From Austropuccinia psidii (lineage: Eukaryota > Basidiomycota > Pucciniomycetes > Pucciniales > Sphaerophragmiaceae), in the NCBI GenBank assembly GCA_023105745.1, contig JALGQZ010000002.1:40965997-41029996 (forward strand): 64,000 nt of DNA, given 5' to 3'. Position numbers and translations under genes: made by a program. Each line of letters begins with the position of its first letter. The stretch's first letter is position 1. A model generated the notes under the pieces. It made no database searches. It saw only the letters and a list, made by a program, of their open reading frames with translations, and had not been told where the DNA came from. This document shows, piece after piece, positions 61,401-64,000 of this stretch.

Positions 61401-63513
61401 AGTCTATGAGATGACAGAAGAAAGAGTCAAGGCATATGAAGAATTGAAAAATTCCTTAACAAATGCCCCATTTCTTCTGATGCCAGATTGGAAACTACCC
61501 TTCAAACTGTACATTGATGCTTGTGGAGAAGGACTAGGTGCTGCACTTCACCAAACACAAATTATCAATGATAAACCAGTGGAAGGACCAATTTGTTTCA
61601 TTTCAAGGCAGATAAAGCCAACAGAAGCAAGGTATGGAGCAAGCCAAATGGAATGCTTATGCCTAGTGTGGGCTTTAGAAAAACTGCATTATTATTTGGA
61701 TGGCACAGTATTTGATGTAATCACAGACTGTAATGCTGTGAAATCACTATTAAATATGAAGACTCCAAATAGACATATGCTGAGATGGCAAATTGCTATC
61801 CAAGAATATAGAGGAAATATGACTATTGTTCATAAATCTGGGAATATTCATAAAAATGCAGATGGTCTTAGTAGATGGGCTCTAGCAAATACCCCTGACA
61901 ATCCAGCATGGGTACCACAAGAGGAGCACCATATAGAAGGAATATGTGTTACAGACATTGGCACAGAATTCTTTAACCAAGTTAAAGAAAGCTATAAGAC
62001 AGACAAAAATTGCCATATCTTAAGCCAACTTCTAATGAAAGACTGCAAAGATCCATCACTTTCATCAAAACTAGATGAAATATGGAAAAAGGCATATGAT
62101 GAAGGAAGATTTCACCTCCTTGATGGAATCCTTTACCATAGAACAAAACACACATGTGTTATGGCCTTAACAGATAGAACACTAATAAACACTATTTTAC
62201 ATGAGTGTCATGATAGTGTTGCATCTGGACATCTCTCAGAAGATAGGACACTAGAGAGGGTGAAAACCTGCTCTTGGTGGCCAAATTGGAAGAAAGATGT
62301 TGCAGAATACTGCCAAACCTGTGACAGATGTCAAAAAGCCAACAGAGCCACAGGAAAGAAATTTGGAATGATGATCCAAATCCAAGAACCAAAATCCCCA
62401 TGGGAAATAGTTCATATGGATTGGGTAACAGCCTTACCTCCAGGAGGAGACAGGAGTTATAATGCATGCCTAGTGTTAGTTGACAGGTACAGTAAAACTC
62501 CCATGTTCTTACCATGTCATAAAGATGACACAGCTATGGATACAGCCATAATGATATGGAATAAAGTCATTAGCCACACAGGTTTATTCCAAAATATTAT
62601 AAGTGACAGAGACCCAAAGTTCACTTCAGCATTATGGACAAATCTCCATAACTTGTTTGGGACAAAATTGTCATTCTCAACAGCTTATCATCCTCAAACT
62701 GATGGTCTAGCAGAAAGAATGATACAGACCCTAGAGGATATGATCAGAAGATTCTGTGCTTATGGGCTTGAATTCAAAGATTCTGATGGTTTTACCCATG
62801 ATTGGTGTACACTAATACCAGCACTTGAACTGGCATATAAGACATCAATCCATTCTTCTACTGGCAAAACACCAGCAATGCTAGAGAAAGGTTGGAATCC
62901 AAGACTTCCTTATGACACCCTCAAAAAGGACTTAGTGGATATACATCCAACAGCAAGCAGTTTCAAGATAATGCTTGACAAAGCAAGACACCATGCAAAC
63001 AGATGCATGCAAGATTCTTTTAAATATGCAAAAGAAAGATGGGATAAAAGTCATAAACCACCTGATTTCAAAATAGGAGACTTGGTTTTAGTATCAAAAC
63101 TTAATTTCAATAACATAAAAGGCCCAAAGAAATTGAAAGATTCCTTTGCAGGACCATTTATGATAAAAGCACTCCATGGACCCAATGCTGTGCAATTAGA
63201 ACTCACAGGTGAACTAATGAACAAACACCCAACTTTCCCTGTAAGTCTGATAAAACCTTACAGTTCAAGTGACAAGGAGTTATTTCCACTAAGAAATAAA
63301 CCCCCACTTGAGATTCCCCCCTTGGAGGAAGGAGAGGAAAAGAAAATAGTAAAAGTCCTTAAAGAAAGAAGGACAAGAAACAAAAAAGAAAGGGAATACC
63401 TTGTAAGGTATAGAAATTCAACTCAGGAAGATGAATGGCTACTTGAGAAAGATATAACAAATGCTGATAAATTACTAAGAAGATTCAGACATGAAAGAAA
63501 ACCTGAAAAATAA
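58105..63513 (+). CDS. Gag-Pol polyprotein of element D (1802 aa)
   Basis: Complete Ty3/Gypsy polyprotein. After an overlap with ORF1 (residues 1-100) and a coiled Lys/Glu-rich region, the capsid starts near residue 312. The knuckle [14 protein letters not shown] is near 515 and the protease core [11 protein letters not shown] near 637. RT has YIDD near 989 and RNase H starts near 1136. Integrase has HHCC at about 1365-1410 and catalytic D, D, E near 1438, 1503 and 1539 with 35 residues between the last two. A chromodomain-like segment (about 1762-1798) ends it. All catalytic residues are present. The ATG at 58105 is inside ORF1, so expression may use a -1 frameshift or internal initiation. 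Confidence 0.96.
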   Translation: MESTVIQTSNQKNQGLSCQKEGGNQGRSPSSLYQQASSQPTSPRREEEQEKALEETIFPKLQNPKNPKGCHGQCFQHGQNLDGIQGQGRAKNETTSFPKEITLSKDVVNTLTEIKNSILPLKEIKNSLLSLQEINNNLSSLTKIVVQNKKEIDNIKFIVENNKPKNLIDNTQKLIQGQQELYKYIKDIKDKTLTINYDVSIDNLTEKLNKLSISVEKFEEKTSSHQKLLLDHVEKSDEARMHLKHDIQSEIRLITEKMDKINEANLNMPKLSTPFSHIRSPVKTKEELSNPFITDLSHQDNNQVLMKEAPQLKEWPTFTGEGEYDHMSFIKTIDMLQEDYAIPDELITARLHSLFEKSAKRWYYGIRQTNGKNTWSWWKQEIITKWANDACRYKIENAFENSFFDPEKDKPLTWFLKQVERLNALYPEMSQKMVHMKILKKCGGELEHALRSRCIEPCSTEEYINALEDIVTRTKIGRTWKKLDIKSPNKPFIKKDKAKESFKPNTSNNNEQRKCHKCGGIGHLANNCLKKAKINEIVETENHNDKEEESDSEKETEESESSESDEINIINAQINNIDIIYEVMDVNSNWPQVGTSDTNLTNIQDAKMYRTKPAKGMGYTAGKSSISIVMVNNQEGKVNLDTGAYCTCVGKNYLKTIVPDWQEKLMPIQGVKFSSASESMKPLGIIDLTLIFPHPSQCVRIKVEFVVMDNCTSNHFILGNDYLSIYGIDISNQKDRYFTIGDNKRQKFGFLNNKKQITVIKNEEKIPEKELFISEQLKEAEFNQELTEKMKEKLIDLLFKYKNAFATDKEPLGAIIGHEVDIILNVEKPYPPLLRRPAYPASPRAIEALEVHIKELMDLGVLRKVGHNEQVEVTTPVIITWHNGKSRMVGDFRALNTYTIPDRYPIPRIHETLTQLSQAKFITAMDALKGFHQNVLTDNAKKLLRIIVHCGIFEYLRMPFGIKNAPSHYQRMMNTIFPEELSEGWLIIYIDDIIVCSETWENHLTRLERVLQKIVQVNMKISLKKCHFAYSELKALGHVVSGLSLGIDKNKVAGVLLKPMPQTKKEMQSFLGFAGYYRQHIKDFAKIAKSLYKLCDQQTVYEMTEERVKAYEELKNSLTNAPFLLMPDWKLPFKLYIDACGEGLGAALHQTQIINDKPVEGPICFISRQIKPTEARYGASQMECLCLVWALEKLHYYLDGTVFDVITDCNAVKSLLNMKTPNRHMLRWQIAIQEYRGNMTIVHKSGNIHKNADGLSRWALANTPDNPAWVPQEEHHIEGICVTDIGTEFFNQVKESYKTDKNCHILSQLLMKDCKDPSLSSKLDEIWKKAYDEGRFHLLDGILYHRTKHTCVMALTDRTLINTILHECHDSVASGHLSEDRTLERVKTCSWWPNWKKDVAEYCQTCDRCQKANRATGKKFGMMIQIQEPKSPWEIVHMDWVTALPPGGDRSYNACLVLVDRYSKTPMFLPCHKDDTAMDTAIMIWNKVISHTGLFQNIISDRDPKFTSALWTNLHNLFGTKLSFSTAYHPQTDGLAERMIQTLEDMIRRFCAYGLEFKDSDGFTHDWCTLIPALELAYKTSIHSSTGKTPAMLEKGWNPRLPYDTLKKDLVDIHPTASSFKIMLDKARHHANRCMQDSFKYAKERWDKSHKPPDFKIGDLVLVSKLNFNNIKGPKKLKDSFAGPFMIKALHGPNAVQLELTGELMNKHPTFPVSLIKPYSSSDKELFPLRNKPPLEIPPLEEGEEKKIVKVLKERRTRNKKEREYLVRYRNSTQEDEWLLEKDITNADKLLRRFRHERKPEK
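58393..58399 (+). promoter_or_regulatory. Candidate -1 frameshift heptamer
   Basis: T TTC CCA in the ORF1 frame fits the X XXY YYZ pattern and lies seven bases before the ORF1 stop; slipping there enters gag-pol. Y=C is unusual, and the site is not seen in B or C. Confidence 0.3.
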
Positions 63514-63613
63514 AAAAGTTAAGCATTATTGAGCTTCAAGACTAACAAAGTCTATTGAAGAGGTAGGACAGTGGATGATACCCTAATCACAAATATCAGA
63601 TTGTGGTACAATC

Positions 63614-63631
63614 TTTTTTGGTGGTAGGGAA
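63614..63631 (+). promoter_or_regulatory. Polypurine tract of element D
   Basis: TTTTTTGGTGGTAGGGAA directly before the 3' LTR. Confidence 0.8.
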
Positions 63632-64000
63632 TGTGAGCCTTTGAGATATGACCACATACCCAATAAGGTCACAAAAAGACTCAAAATAATTAGACTTTTT
63701 ATATTAAAATTACTTAAAATAATTATACATTAAAAATAATTAATTAAATATACAAAAAATACCATAAATTGGTACAAAAATTGGTTTAACTTAAAAACCA
63801 ATGAATCAACTTGTAAAATAAATTATACCATTGGATTCCCCATGGAAAAATACACATATACCATTTTTATGGCATATCTGTAAAGTCAATACTTAAGGAA
63901 TTATAAGGTATAATACCTTATAAAAATCATAAAACCTTATTTATCTCAAGACCTAATGAAACAACATGTGAAATAAATTGTACCAGTAGATTCCCCATGC
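63632..64000 (+). repeat. 3' LTR of element D, first 369 bp
   Basis: TGTGAGCC start. About 12 differences from the 5' LTR, most of them G or C in the 5' copy to A or T here. The window ends inside it. Confidence 0.93.

Larger units (their letters stand above)
55136..64000 (+). mobile_element. Element D: intact-looking Ty3/Gypsy chromovirus, cut by window end
   Basis: It begins TGTGAGCC inside C's 5' LTR. It has a 2015-bp 5' LTR, primer site, leader, ORF1, an unbroken gag-pol, a polypurine tract and the first 369 bp of the 3' LTR. The two LTRs differ at about 12 of those 369 positions, which is a surprising age for an element with no broken codon. Confidence 0.95.

Overview
The window looks like transposon-packed, AT-rich intergenic DNA from a rust fungus (Pucciniales). 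The Gag-Pol and Gag-protease polyproteins resemble, from memory and not from a search, those that fill the genome of Austropuccinia psidii (myrtle rust). No host gene, tRNA, rRNA or CRISPR array was found. Every coding stretch belongs to an LTR retrotransposon.

The layout is a stack of insertions. I name the elements A to I. A (1-6016, minus) is an old B-family Ty3/Gypsy copy cut by the left edge. A plus-strand solo LTR of the same family (8186-9608) has a 5-bp target duplication (AGAAC). I (about 11.2-14.3 kb, plus) is the decayed 3' part of a Gag-protease element and carries an array of hairpin repeats. G (from 14341, plus) has an enlarged LTR and a leader that is interrupted at 17779. H (17780-23455, plus) is a decayed Gag-protease element. 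C (from 23456, minus) is a decayed Ty3/Gypsy element. B (27268-36964, minus) sits in C's RNase H region with target duplication ATTTA. F (39512-52622, minus) is a Gag-protease element with no pol and sits in C's gag. D (from 55136, plus) sits in C's 5' LTR and runs off the right edge. The nesting is I > G > H > C > {B, F, D}. Approximate LTR divergence, counted by eye, agrees with that order: C about 6-7%, D about 3%, F about 2%, B about 0.1%.

Two kinds of element are present. B, C and D are autonomous-type Ty3/Gypsy chromoviruses encoding capsid, CCHC knuckle, protease, RT, RNase H, integrase and a C-terminal chromodomain-like segment. They also carry an extra upstream ORF1 that overlaps the start of gag-pol in the -1 frame. 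In A, B and C a 64-68 nt intron interrupts ORF1, and the gag-pol ATG lies inside that intron. Spliced RNA would then encode ORF1 and unspliced RNA Gag-Pol. In A and B a leader intron of about 550 nt splits the ORF1 start codon as A|TG.

F, H and the related relic I encode Gag and an aspartic protease but show no reverse transcriptase or integrase. F has about 5.4 kb of noncoding internal DNA. F and I, and the enlarged G LTR, carry a repeated short hairpin whose stem sequence changes while pairing is kept, followed by a near-constant AAACTG. This hairpin family and the ORF1 splice switch are the strongest candidates for undescribed biology.
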